From an uncultured Eubacterium sp. (GTDB lineage Bacteria; Bacillota; Clostridia; Oscillospirales; Acutalibacteraceae): DNA of 33,494 nucleotides. Where the stretch lies: the NCBI GenBank assembly GCA_905234995.1, contig CAJOJV010000016.1, positions 1 to 33,494 on the forward strand, given 5' to 3'. This document shows positions 16,401 through 23,872 of this stretch, piece after piece. Position 1 is the stretch's first letter, and each line of letters starts with the position of its first letter. The notes below the pieces were generated by a model that saw nothing but the letters and a program-made list of their open reading frames with translations, was not told the origin of the DNA and ran no database searches. The position numbers and the translations under genes are program-made.

Positions 16401-16630
16401 TGGGAAGAGTATACTACGTTTATATTGACGGAAAAAGATACGAAAGCACTAAGCCCTTCGTTGTCTGCGACCGTGGACTTGAGGACGGAACATACATAAA
16501 TTCTTCTAAAACAACGGTTAAAGTTACCGCTTATGGCATTAACGAAAAGGGAGAATTAATAAAAGGACGGGCAACAGGCATCGGCAAATCACCATTCGTA
16601 ATCAGTGGATATGTTGCGCCGGAGGATTAA
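13391..16630 (+). CDS. Large membrane-anchored protein with bacterial Ig-like domains
   Basis: This 1079-residue protein has a cytoplasmic N-terminus of about 90 residues, one helix at about 92-118 (rich in Ala), and then an acidic, Pro/Glu-rich linker (about 145-205). A long extracellular part follows. The first Ig-like domain is of group 3 type (YYWGESLDLNGLTVTAVYKD... VEYEGAKASFDITL). Similar phrases recur (LQLYGLKVRLIYSDGTYSEY; FDATGIQISYTDRLGN), and the C-terminus looks fibronectin-like (TYYTVEFFGETY). No sortase motif or catalytic site is seen. The N-terminal tail could be a divergent anti-sigma domain for the sigma factor encoded just upstream, but no known anti-sigma motif is visible. 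Adhesion or surface sensing is the general expectation for Ig-like repeats. Confidence 0.75.
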   Translation: MMTLNEQAIAKMLNDSSFYSELKAFLEGLIDAELAKPDAEMNCNLIEECTDILLAAEGGDNNNAAILIPFVSSERLIQMAEKGKGFASLSKGARAAIIAASAAALMLGSNAAVAATTGVNVLSSVGSAVVETLESWGIIKSDAPQETKSINNSEEEKTLNNPAPHEEATEEAIAPAEEAAPQPRQTGSSRGTEEGAALSEEKGAPVALRLSFADNFKTEYYWGESLDLNGLTVTAVYKDNETQSVPVKDCTVSGYNKALEGTQKILVEYEGAKASFDITLRKTEKREERFVTGVEGNPPTKQVYTTDDSSLQLYGLKVRLIYSDGTYSEYYTYNSAAIVKGADFTQTGEQKVTLRIAGKADYTYTIIVNEAVAENYDASIKRILFRFSSYGFKQDQELENTDFRFEIEYYDNNKRNEVIKYADHKDEIEIYNLDLTEITNQPKTMTVGYRGHYATILYTVTPKLTIKSADINTYNSSVYSIDAGPKFLYYKGEPLGYDEGEAAENIIAELKSSNQQINTTYNNLIMGCRFAVGVSYLEDTTISRVYSSEECVYVGYDPYTEGYQTVDIYTPEGEYLTSYTVFVYGDNGFAPLRRPLFEVIKGKESQAIPQYQHWAKCTGEGGLSTESEDIATVAHHFTEEPNELGKVNIFAELPDGTQYPYSLRYSRKIKKCEFPTDNSTLLYINLNEIDDYDLGERKCRITFEDGGIEEFSLNEMIRGYNYSLQVKNTLYAALTKSTDINSVFANMLFSLDRSLYSGTELIKGRLYCYVYRDGYKDSIQLVLEDKPLEQGAYYGVDYTENNFRRNTDFYLSAYDNAYWVSKAYKPEVVSIEGVEWGTVGDYTAIIKTELLGVEFSCEQDIHIVQKVYDAKCSVIFDPNADTVFGPGEEFDATGIQISYTDRLGNVTPISEENISYSITVDGSGHKLNNELYNEWFKVQYTCTLPNGKTESVTQAYKTGFCINNYSIQYEWEPLVNGVIVTFEPIEGATYYTVEFFGETYRIDVGRVYYVYIDGKRYESTKPFVVCDRGLEDGTYINSSKTTVKVTAYGINEKGELIKGRATGIGKSPFVISGYVAPED

Positions 16631-16633
16631 AAA

Positions 16634-16672
16634 AACAGGATTGAGGAGGTTTTCTCAATCCTGTTGCTTTTT
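16634..16672 (+). terminator. Terminator of the sigma/Ig-like operon
   Basis: The 12-bp stem AACAGGATTGAG / CTCAATCCTGTT has an eight-base loop and is followed by GCTTTTT, right after the stop codon. Confidence 0.88.
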
Positions 16673-16965
16673 AAATGAATCTGAGTTTGTCGAGGCGTTG
16701 CAGGTATATTGAACGCATACAATTGTAGGGGGCGGCGACCAATGACCCCTTTTGTCGCTTTGCGACATTTCCCCCGGCGGGGGAATAACCCCGTCGCGCT
16801 GCGAGCCCGATTAATTGACCGAGGCGCAGCCGAGATACCTTCACCAAATCACATTTGTGATTTGGTGCCTAATGAGTCGAAGTTGTACGAGTAATGTTTC
16901 AGTAAGGTAATTATAAAAACAACGTTGTTACAGCGGGACACCCGCACCCGATTGAAACAAACTAT
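16673..16965. repeat. Intergenic stretch made of small inverted repeats
   Basis: No gene is supported here. The stretch contains TGTCGC-TTT-GCGACA, CCCCCGGCGGGGG, and an 11-bp stem CACCAAATCAC-ATTT-GTGATTTGGTG at 16842-16867. The phrase TGTAGGGGGCGGCGACC resembles dispersed non-coding repeats of clostridial genomes. The function is unknown. Confidence 0.5.
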
Positions 16966-17071
16966 GGCTTCCCCTTGAGGTACTCCCCGCTTAACGGGGA
17001 GATGTCACGAAGTGACAGTGGGGAGCGTCTACGCTAGTAAAAGCTGTCGCCGTAGGTGACTGATGAGGTGG
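16966..17071 (+). repeat. Left copy of a long inverted repeat flanking the HAD gene
   Basis: This runs from GGCTTCCCCTTGAGG to TGATGAGGTGG and contains three internal stems (CTCCCCGC/GCGGGGAG type, TGTCAC/GTGACA, and a GTCGCC-based stem). It is nearly identical to the reverse complement of 18153-18259. The differences are one substitution and a few bases in the GTCGCC loop. Confidence 0.85.
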
Positions 17072-17103
17072 AATAATATAATAGAAACGCTCGTTTGTGG
17101 CTA

Positions 17104-17149
17104 CACCTCATCCACCGCAAGCGGTCCCCCTTCCCCTCAAGGGGAAGGC
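17104..17149 (+). repeat. Short related repeat, left side
   Basis: CACCTCATCC...CCTTCCCC...GGGGAAGGC points the opposite way to the neighbouring long repeat. Together the two can form a large stem, as GGCTTCCCCTTGAGG pairs with CCTCAAGGGGAAGGC apart from minor mismatch. Confidence 0.65.
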
Positions 17150-17183
17150 AAAATGGAGCCCCGACAAATCCCTATTTGTGTTC

Positions 17184-18044
17184 TTATTTCCCATCGGCGA
17201 GCTTTTTTGCCTGAATGAATTTTTCCGCCTCGCCGCTCATAATATATTCGAGCAAATCGGCAACGCAGCCATCGTTGCAATGGCACGCCTGAAAGGCGCA
17301 GATTTCGTGAATTGCCTTAGGCGCCTGCTCCGGGCAGGCAGGAAGCCCGACGGTACGCAGCATATCCCAATCGTTAAAATAATCGCCGATTGCGGCAACG
17401 TGGTCTTTTTCAATGCCGAGCTGCTTTGCAAGCTCCATAATTGCAGTGCCCTTATGCGTATCCTTGGCAAGCATTTCCATCGTCCAGAGTGAGGAAGCCA
17501 TAAAATTGACCTGATTTTTAATCTCCGAACGGTCAATTAGGCGGCGGAGTGAATTGATGTTTGCGGGGAGCCCCCAGAAAATAACCTTCATCCAGCCCTC
17601 AGTCGGCACATCGTCTATCGAAGCAACCTCATAATGCGCTTTATCAATCTTAACGGTGCTGCTGCTGAAAAGGCCTTTTTTAACGATATAAACGTAATCA
17701 TCAAAATAAATGCCGATATCAAGGCTCTTTAAAGCCTCCCTGTATTTTTCAAGCACGAAGCGCACGAACGCCTGCCCCTCCTCGCCGATAGTTGAGCGCC
17801 AGAGCATTTCCTTTTTATCAAAATCATACAGCCCCGCGCCGTTGAGCACGATTGCGGGCTGATTGGGCGTAATGCGGTCATAATTCCTTTTAAGGCTTGA
17901 GGTAAGCCTGCCCGAAGCGAGCGTGAAATTGCCGCCCTTTTCGGTGAATTCCTTAATCGCATCATAATTACGCTGCGGAAGCCGCCTTATTTTGTTGTTA
18001 AGCGTTCCGTCAATATCGGAAACGACAAGCCAGTTTTCATACAT
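17184..18044 (-). CDS. Cof-type HAD superfamily phosphatase
   Basis: The 286-residue protein has HAD motif I VVSDIDGTLNNK (nucleophile Asp near residue 9), motif II FTLASGR, and motif III/IV with the Lys region DTHKGTAIMELAKQLGIEKD and AIGDYFNDWDML. The large cap between them is typical of the Cof/C2B subfamily, which dephosphorylates sugar phosphates and similar small metabolites; the exact substrate is unknown. The ATG at 18044 is preferred because AGGTGAT lies just before it; the GTG inside that site is a poor start. The gene stands alone between two mirror-image repeat clusters, which may also terminate its transcription. Confidence 0.88.
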   Translation of the reverse strand: MYENWLVVSDIDGTLNNKIRRLPQRNYDAIKEFTEKGGNFTLASGRLTSSLKRNYDRITPNQPAIVLNGAGLYDFDKKEMLWRSTIGEEGQAFVRFVLEKYREALKSLDIGIYFDDYVYIVKKGLFSSSTVKIDKAHYEVASIDDVPTEGWMKVIFWGLPANINSLRRLIDRSEIKNQVNFMASSLWTMEMLAKDTHKGTAIMELAKQLGIEKDHVAAIGDYFNDWDMLRTVGLPACPEQAPKAIHEICAFQACHCNDGCVADLLEYIMSGEAEKFIQAKKLADGK

Positions 18045-18048
18045 AAAA

Positions 18049-18055
18049 ATCACCT
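18049..18055 (-). promoter_or_regulatory. Ribosome binding site that sets the HAD gene start
   Basis: AGGTGAT on the minus strand sits four bases before the ATG at 18044 and contains the alternative GTG. Confidence 0.55.
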
Positions 18056-18064
18056 AACCTATTT

Positions 18065-18119
18065 GCCTTCCCCCTCGGGGGAAGGTGGCTGCGACTATAA
18101 GGAGCAGACGGATGAGGGG
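18065..18119 (-). repeat. Short related repeat, right side
   Basis: This contains GCCTTCCCCCTCGGGGGAAGG and GGATGAGGGG, a diverged mirror copy of the short repeat at 17104-17149. It lies immediately upstream of the HAD start codon. Confidence 0.6.
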
Positions 18120-18152
18120 TTACAGCTCTCTGCCGCATTTTTTGTCAGATAG

Positions 18153-18259
18153 CCACCTCATCAGTCGCCTTATGGCGACAGCTTTTACTAGCGTAGACGC
18201 TCCCCTCTGTCACTTCGTGACATCTCCCCGTTAAGCGGGGAGTACCTCAAGGGGAAGCC
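18153..18259 (-). repeat. Right copy of the long inverted repeat
   Basis: This is the mirror copy of 16966-17071. Its outer end abuts the stop codon of rluD (18260-18262) with no gap. Confidence 0.85.
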
Positions 18260-19192
18260 TTAATCGGTATCATCTTTTTTATCAAGTTTATCTAAAAACG
18301 CCTTGAAATAATCAGGCAAATCGCTTTCAAATTCAAGCCACAGCCCTGAGCGCGGGTGAACGAAGCCGATATGCTTTGCATGCAGGCACTGCCCGTTCAG
18401 CCCCTTTTGCACCTTGCGCGGACCATAGACCTCATCGCCTGCAACGGGATGCCCGATATAAGCCATATGCACCCTTATCTGATGGGTGCGCCCCGTTTCA
18501 AGCTCGCAGCGGCAGTGCGTGAAATCGCCGTATCTTTTAAGCACCTTTACGTGCGTGGTTGCATTCTTTGAATTTTTGAATGTAACCGCCATTTTCTTCC
18601 TGTCCTTCGGGTTTCTGCCGATTGGCTGGGAAACAGTCAGCTCGTCCTCCTTAATATTGCCGTGGACGACGCATTCATAGGCGCGCTCAAAGGAATGCTC
18701 CTTAATCTGGCGTGCAAGCCCCGCGTGCGCCAAATCATTTTTGGCAACGATAAGAAGCCCCGAGGTATCCTTATCAATCCTGTGTACTATACCGGGGCGC
18801 ATAACGCCGTTTATTCCGCTCAGGGAATCGCCGCAGTGATAAAGCAGGGCGTTAACGAGCGTACCCTCATAATTGCCCGCCGCGGGGTGAACAACCATGC
18901 CCTTCGGCTTATTGACGACGAGCAAATCATTATCCTCATAAACGATATCAAGCGGGATGTTTTCCGCCTTAACCTCAAGAGGCTGAGCCTCGGGAACGAG
19001 GATAACGACCCTGTCCCCCGCTTTGCATTTATAATTTTTTGTGACCGCCTTATCATTGACGGTGACCGCCCCGCTTTCAAGCAGTTTTGCGGCGGCTGAG
19101 CGCGAAAAGCGCTGCGATTTATCGCTGATAAATTTATCGATTCGGGTGCCGATTTCATCATCCTCAACGGGAAGAAAGACTGTGTTAATCAT
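18260..19192 (-). CDS. rluD: RluD-type 23S rRNA pseudouridine synthase
   Basis: The 310-residue protein has an N-terminal S4 RNA-binding domain (about residues 10-75) and the pseudouridine synthase catalytic motif VHRIDKDTSGLLIVAK with its essential Asp. RTHQIRVHMAYIGHPVAGDEVYG near residue 240 is also present. Such enzymes convert uridines in 23S rRNA; the Firmicutes copy next to lspA corresponds to B. subtilis ylyB. I chose the ATG at 19192 because GGAGG precedes it; it overlaps the lspA end by eight bases, indicating coupling. The ORF upstream of this is only lspA read in another frame. Confidence 0.92.
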   Translation of the reverse strand: MINTVFLPVEDDEIGTRIDKFISDKSQRFSRSAAAKLLESGAVTVNDKAVTKNYKCKAGDRVVILVPEAQPLEVKAENIPLDIVYEDNDLLVVNKPKGMVVHPAAGNYEGTLVNALLYHCGDSLSGINGVMRPGIVHRIDKDTSGLLIVAKNDLAHAGLARQIKEHSFERAYECVVHGNIKEDELTVSQPIGRNPKDRKKMAVTFKNSKNATTHVKVLKRYGDFTHCRCELETGRTHQIRVHMAYIGHPVAGDEVYGPRKVQKGLNGQCLHAKHIGFVHPRSGLWLEFESDLPDYFKAFLDKLDKKDDTD

Positions 19193-19679
19193 CCTTTTCC
19201 TCCGCAGGCTTTTCATCCTTTTTAAATAAATCAAGCACGAGATATGCCATCAGCGAAATCGTGCCGAGTGTTACGGCGCTGTCTGCAATATTAAAGATTG
19301 CAAAATTAACGAAGGTCGGCTCAATAAAATCAACCACGTAACCGTAAATAATACGGTCTATCAGATTGCCTAAGCCCCCTGCAACGATAACCCCTATGCT
19401 CCAGTAAGCCCAGAGCGAGGGGATTTTGTTTTTAAACATCATAACGAGCGCGCCGATGCAAACGACGGCAGTGAGCGCAACGAACGCCCACCTTGCGCCG
19501 CTGAACATTGAGAACGCCATGCCCTGATTTTCGGCATAATTAAACTGCACCACGCCCTTGATAAAGGTCACGGCGGCATTGCCGAGGAGATGTTTTTTTG
19601 CAAGAAGCTTCGTTATCTGATCAAACGCAATAATCAGCACGATCATAATGCTTGCCCAGATATGCTTTTTGGTGTGCAA
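19185..19679 (-). CDS. lspA: Lipoprotein signal peptidase (signal peptidase II)
   Basis: The 164-residue membrane protein has four hydrophobic helices. It carries the LspA signature motifs DQITK (residue 20), NQGMAFSMF (about 51-59), GGLGNLIDRIIYGYVVDFI (catalytic Asp near 117) and FNIADSAVTLG (catalytic Asp near 133). It cleaves signal peptides of prolipoproteins after lipid attachment. The C-terminus is charged. No ATG is available near the first conserved segment; the start is TTG behind an excellent AAAGGAG. It follows ileS by 30 bases and overlaps rluD, in the order found in many Firmicutes. Confidence 0.95.
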   Translation of the reverse strand: MHTKKHIWASIMIVLIIAFDQITKLLAKKHLLGNAAVTFIKGVVQFNYAENQGMAFSMFSGARWAFVALTAVVCIGALVMMFKNKIPSLWAYWSIGVIVAGGLGNLIDRIIYGYVVDFIEPTFVNFAIFNIADSAVTLGTISLMAYLVLDLFKKDEKPAEEKDD

Positions 19680-19687
19680 AAAATCAT

Positions 19688-19694
19688 CTCCTTT
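19688..19694 (-). promoter_or_regulatory. Ribosome binding site for the TTG start of lspA
   Basis: AAAGGAG on the minus strand, eight bases before TTG (19679-19677), supports this rare start codon. Confidence 0.65.
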
Positions 19695-19709
19695 AACAAA
19701 TCGGTTTGA

Positions 19710-22505
19710 TTATAACCCTAATTCCTCAATAACCTTTGCACATTCAGCGCAAAGAGTTGCGTGGCTTGCATTACTGCCGACCGTTGTTGAGAACTTCCAG
19801 CAGCGCTCGCACTTTTCGCCCTGAGCAACCTCAACGGCAACGGTTAAGCCCTCAACATCGCCCTTGAAGCCCTGAGGCTCATTAACAACCTCAACGGCTG
19901 AGGTGATGAAGATTTCAGGCAGCTCTGCCTCAACGGATTTTAAGAAATCGTAAAGCTCGCCCTCGGCGCCGAGAACAACCTTAGCCTCAAGAGATTTACC
20001 GATTTTCTTTTCGTTTCTTGCAAGCTCAAGCGCCTTCTGAACGTCAACGCGAACTGCGTGGATTTTTGCCCACTTATCCATAAACGCCTCATCCGTTTCA
20101 ATAAATTCCGCCTTTGGAATTTCATTGAAGAGCGGTGACTGAGTGTTTCTTGATTTATCGTGGGGCATAAAGCTCCAGATTTCATCTGCGGTGAATGCAA
20201 GAATCGGAGTTAACAGCAGGGTTAAGCTGTCCAAAATCTTATAAAGCACAGTCTGCGCCGCGCGGCGTGTTTTTGAGGTTGGCAGTGAGGTATAAAGCCT
20301 ATCCTTGAGCACGTCAAAATAGAAATTACTCATATCAACAACGCAGAAATTATGGATTGAATGAGCCGCGGTGTGATACTCATAGGTTTCAAACGCCTCG
20401 CGTGCAATCTCGATAACCTCATCAAGCTTCATAAGCGCATACTTATCAAGCTCCTCAAGCTCTTCGTTTGAAAGCATATCCGTATCCGGATTGAAATCAT
20501 AAAGATTGCCGAGGCAGAAGCGCGCGGTGTTTCTGATTTTTCTGTAATTATCCGAAAGCTGCTTAAGAATTTCAGGGCTGATGCGGATATCAGCGTGATA
20601 ATCCGAGGAAGCAACCCAGAGGCGGAGGATATCCGCGCCGTACTGCTTAATGATATCCTGCGGAGCAATACCGTTACCGAGGGATTTTGACATCTTTCTG
20701 CCCTCGCCGTCAACGGTCCAACCATGGGTGATAATCTGCTTATACGGAGCGCCCACGCCTGCTGCAACGGCAGTTAAGAGCGAGGACTGGAACCAACCTC
20801 TGTACTGGTCAGCGCCCTCAAGATAAACGTCTGCCGGGCGGCGGAGATACGGTCTCTTTGCGCAAACAGCCTGATGGCTTGAGCCGGAGTCAAACCAAAC
20901 GTCCATAATATCCGTTTCCTTAGTGAAGCCTGCTGCCTTGCCGCAATGCGGGCAGGTGAAGCCATCGGGAAGGAAGTATTCGGCATCGTGGGCATACCAC
21001 GCATCCGAGCCCTCCTCGCCGAAAATGCGGGAAACATTCATCATAATATCGTTATCAATGACTTCCTTGCCGCAAGCCTTGCAGTAAACGACGGGAATCG
21101 GCACACCCCATTTTCTCTGGCGGGAAATGCACCAATCGGCGCGCTCGCGAATCATTGACTGAAGTCTGTCCTTACCCCATTCAGGGAACCACTTAACCTC
21201 TTCCGAAGCCTCAACGGCTGCTTCCTTGAAATCATCAACGGAGCAGAACCACTGTGAGGTTGCGCGGAAGATTACGGGCTTATGGCAGCGCCAGCAATGC
21301 GGATACTGGTGAATAATTTTCTGAAGGGCAAAGAGATTGCCCGTTTCTTCAAGATGCTCTGCAATCGGCTTGTTTGCATCCTCGGTTGTGAGTCCTGCAA
21401 ACATACCCGCCTCCTCGGTGAGCACGCCGTTATTATCAACGGGCACAACGACCGGGATTTCGGGATAATTCTTGCAGACAACGAAGTCCTCAACGCCGTG
21501 GCCGGGAGCGGTGTGAACGCAGCCCGTGCCGCTTTCAAGCGTTACGTGGTCGCCCACGATAACGAGAGACGTGCGGTCAATAAACGGATGAGCGCATTTC
21601 ATATATTCAAGCTCTGAGCCGCGGATGATGCCGATTGTTTCATAATCCGTTACGCCCTTTGCCTCAAATGCGGCGGGACCCAGATCGGTTGCCATAACGA
21701 AAAATTCATCGCCGCTCTTGAAGAGAGAATACTCATAATTAGGACCGACGCAGATTGCAACGTTTGCGGGAAGCGTCCAGGTGGTAGTAGTCCAGATAAC
21801 GAAATAGGTTTTGCTTAAATCAGCGCCCATTGCGGTGAGCTTGCCCAAATCGTCTGTAACGTTAAACTTAACATAAATGGAGTGGCAGGGATCCTCTGCA
21901 TATTCAATTTCAGCCTCTGCAAGCGCAGTGTTGCAGTCCGCGCACCAATAAACGGGCTTTAAGCCCTTATAGATATAGCCCTTGGAAGCCATTGCGGCAA
22001 AAATCTTAATCTGCTCCTCCTCAAAATCCTTGGTGAGGGTGATATAGGGATTATCCCATTCGCCGATTGCGCCGAGGCGCTTAAAGCTTTCGCGCTGAAT
22101 ATCAACGAAGCCGAGCGCGGTTTCACGGCAGATTTTGCGCAGCTCCAAATCGGAGATATTGCTTTCCGCAGTGATATGCGCTTCCTTTCTTGCCTTAAGC
22201 TCCGTGGGAAGACCGTGAGTGTCCCACCCCGGAACATAAGGGGATTTGAAGCCCGTCATATTCTTATATCTTACAATAAAATCCTTGAGGGTTTTATTGA
22301 GCGCGTGGCCGATGTGAATATCGCCGTTTGCATACGGAGGTCCGTCGTGAAGGACGAAGAGGGGCTTGCCCTCGTTATGCTCCATAAGCTTTTCGTACTG
22401 AGCGTTATCATACCAGCCCTTGAGAATTTCCGGCTCTCTCTGCGGGAGAGAGGCGCGCATCGGAAATTCGGTTTTCATCATATTCAGTGTTTCTTTGTAA
22501 TCCAT
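19710..22505 (-). CDS. ileS: Isoleucyl-tRNA synthetase
   Basis: The 931-residue class I synthetase charges tRNA-Ile. It has the HIGH motif (HIGHALNK, residue 64), the editing domain segment TTTWTLPANVAI and GTGCVHTAPGHG, WCISRQRKWGVP, and KMSKS near residue 603. The C-terminal zinc site CERCW...CAEC near 900-925 is present, as in the bacterial short-type enzyme. Its length is normal. Only 44 bases separate it from divIVA upstream, with no room for a T-box leader, so it is probably expressed as part of the long operon and not controlled by uncharged tRNA at this point. Confidence 0.97.
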   Translation of the reverse strand: MDYKETLNMMKTEFPMRASLPQREPEILKGWYDNAQYEKLMEHNEGKPLFVLHDGPPYANGDIHIGHALNKTLKDFIVRYKNMTGFKSPYVPGWDTHGLPTELKARKEAHITAESNISDLELRKICRETALGFVDIQRESFKRLGAIGEWDNPYITLTKDFEEEQIKIFAAMASKGYIYKGLKPVYWCADCNTALAEAEIEYAEDPCHSIYVKFNVTDDLGKLTAMGADLSKTYFVIWTTTTWTLPANVAICVGPNYEYSLFKSGDEFFVMATDLGPAAFEAKGVTDYETIGIIRGSELEYMKCAHPFIDRTSLVIVGDHVTLESGTGCVHTAPGHGVEDFVVCKNYPEIPVVVPVDNNGVLTEEAGMFAGLTTEDANKPIAEHLEETGNLFALQKIIHQYPHCWRCHKPVIFRATSQWFCSVDDFKEAAVEASEEVKWFPEWGKDRLQSMIRERADWCISRQRKWGVPIPVVYCKACGKEVIDNDIMMNVSRIFGEEGSDAWYAHDAEYFLPDGFTCPHCGKAAGFTKETDIMDVWFDSGSSHQAVCAKRPYLRRPADVYLEGADQYRGWFQSSLLTAVAAGVGAPYKQIITHGWTVDGEGRKMSKSLGNGIAPQDIIKQYGADILRLWVASSDYHADIRISPEILKQLSDNYRKIRNTARFCLGNLYDFNPDTDMLSNEELEELDKYALMKLDEVIEIAREAFETYEYHTAAHSIHNFCVVDMSNFYFDVLKDRLYTSLPTSKTRRAAQTVLYKILDSLTLLLTPILAFTADEIWSFMPHDKSRNTQSPLFNEIPKAEFIETDEAFMDKWAKIHAVRVDVQKALELARNEKKIGKSLEAKVVLGAEGELYDFLKSVEAELPEIFITSAVEVVNEPQGFKGDVEGLTVAVEVAQGEKCERCWKFSTTVGSNASHATLCAECAKVIEELGL

Positions 22506-22549
22506 TTTGTTCCTCGCATTATGTTAGTTTTGTGTGATTTATTTAGGTA

Positions 22550-23851
22550 TTATTTTTTCTTTTTCTTATTCTTGAAAAAGCCGTGGAATTTGAGGTCATC
22601 ATCGTCGTCATATTCATCATCCTCGGGAGGAATAAGGCTGATAACCTCGTCCGTTCTTTTTGTTTCGGATTTAACGTTGAAGAAGTTTTCAAAAGGAAGC
22701 TTTTCCTCCTCGGGCTCCTCGGGCTCCTCAAGCTCCGGCTCCTCGTCAATTTCCGCAATCGGAGCTTCCTCATCAATCGGAGTGATGGTTTCCTGCGAAA
22801 AAGCGTTTACTGCGGAATCAACATCCGCCTTTGTGAAATGATAAGGCTCTGCGGGAGGCACTGCTTCCTGCGCGTCAGCCTCGTTTAAGGAATTAACGTT
22901 TTCAAAGCGAAGCTGCTCCTTCGGCGGCTCCTCCTCTGCAGGCTCCTCTGCTTCCTCTTCAAGAATTTCGAAGGCGCCTGTTTCAAGCTCCTCCTCGGTC
23001 AGCTCAAAATCTGCCTCGCCTGCTATTGTGATATCCTCCTCAGGCTCTTCCTCAACGGCTGCAGACTCTGTAATTTCCTCCGCTTCCTCAATCGGCTCAA
23101 AATCAGCAGCTGCGGCAACAGCACTGTCAAAGCTGATTAACAGATTATCAATGCTTGCCTGAGCATTATCAAGACTCTGTGAGGTTTCTGCAATTGAAGC
23201 ATCCTCGCCACCTGCCATCATCTGCTCCAGCTTTTCAAGCTGGGCATTGTAAAGCGCCACAAGGCTTGCCTTAAATGCGGAGGATTCCTCCTTAAGCTTT
23301 GAAACAAGATTTTCGTTATATTCCTTTTCATTATTGGATTTTTCAATAAGCTCCTGAGCTTTGGTCTTAACCTCCTGAAGCAGGGCTGCGGCGCTGCTCT
23401 TTGCGGTGCTGAGGGTTTCATCAGCCTTTGCCTGAGCGTCGTTTACGATAGCGTCTGCCTCTTCGGTCTTTTCCTTGGTTAAGCCTGCGGCAAATTCCCT
23501 TGCCTCCGAAATAATCTTTTCAGCCTTTTCCTTTGCCTCAAGCACGGTGCGCTGAACGGTCTGCGCGCTTTCTGCAAGCAGAGTGTCCGCCTTGTCCTTA
23601 GCATCCGTCTGAACCTTATTTGCAGCCTTCTGAGCGGTTAAAAGAGTATCCTTAATGGAATCCTCCTCCGCCCTGTATTCCTCAATCTTGGCGGCAAGGA
23701 TTTCCATTTTGCGGTAAAGCTCTTTATTCTCCTCATAAACAGCCTCGTAGGACTGAGAGATTTCATCAATAAAGGCGTTCGTTTCATCAATATCATAACC
23801 GTGTGATGAGGTTGAAAGTGTTTTTTCCTTAATCTGGCTCGGTGTAATCAT
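22550..23851 (-). CDS. divIVA: DivIVA-like cell division/polarity protein with long acidic tail
   Basis: The first 60 residues are the DivIVA membrane-curvature domain (MITPSQIKEKTLSTSSHGYD, IDETNAFIDEISQSYEAVYEENKEL). A long coiled coil follows to about residue 215, rich in Ala, Glu and Lys, then a very acidic, Pro-containing tail and a basic end (FFKNKKKKK). At 433 residues it is much longer than the B. subtilis protein (about 164) and nearer to the long actinobacterial type in size. It should gather at septa and poles and recruit partners. It sits between sepF and ileS; the ylmG and ylmH genes found there in Bacillus are absent. Confidence 0.88.
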   Translation of the reverse strand: MITPSQIKEKTLSTSSHGYDIDETNAFIDEISQSYEAVYEENKELYRKMEILAAKIEEYRAEEDSIKDTLLTAQKAANKVQTDAKDKADTLLAESAQTVQRTVLEAKEKAEKIISEAREFAAGLTKEKTEEADAIVNDAQAKADETLSTAKSSAAALLQEVKTKAQELIEKSNNEKEYNENLVSKLKEESSAFKASLVALYNAQLEKLEQMMAGGEDASIAETSQSLDNAQASIDNLLISFDSAVAAAADFEPIEEAEEITESAAVEEEPEEDITIAGEADFELTEEELETGAFEILEEEAEEPAEEEPPKEQLRFENVNSLNEADAQEAVPPAEPYHFTKADVDSAVNAFSQETITPIDEEAPIAEIDEEPELEEPEEPEEEKLPFENFFNVKSETKRTDEVISLIPPEDDEYDDDDDLKFHGFFKNKKKKK

Positions 23852-23872
23852 AATTATTCTCCCCTTAAAATT

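Noticed and set aside
16709..16894. Open frame of 61 codons in the repeat cluster
   Set aside because: It is composed of the inverted repeats, has no ribosome binding site and no protein-like features.
17055..17075. Hammerhead ribozyme core (CTGATGAG) inside the long repeat
   Set aside because: The match is confined to one motif; the GAAA element and the three required helices could not be placed.
22506..22549. T-box leader before ileS
   Set aside because: Only 44 bases separate the genes and no T-box sequence or antiterminator is present.
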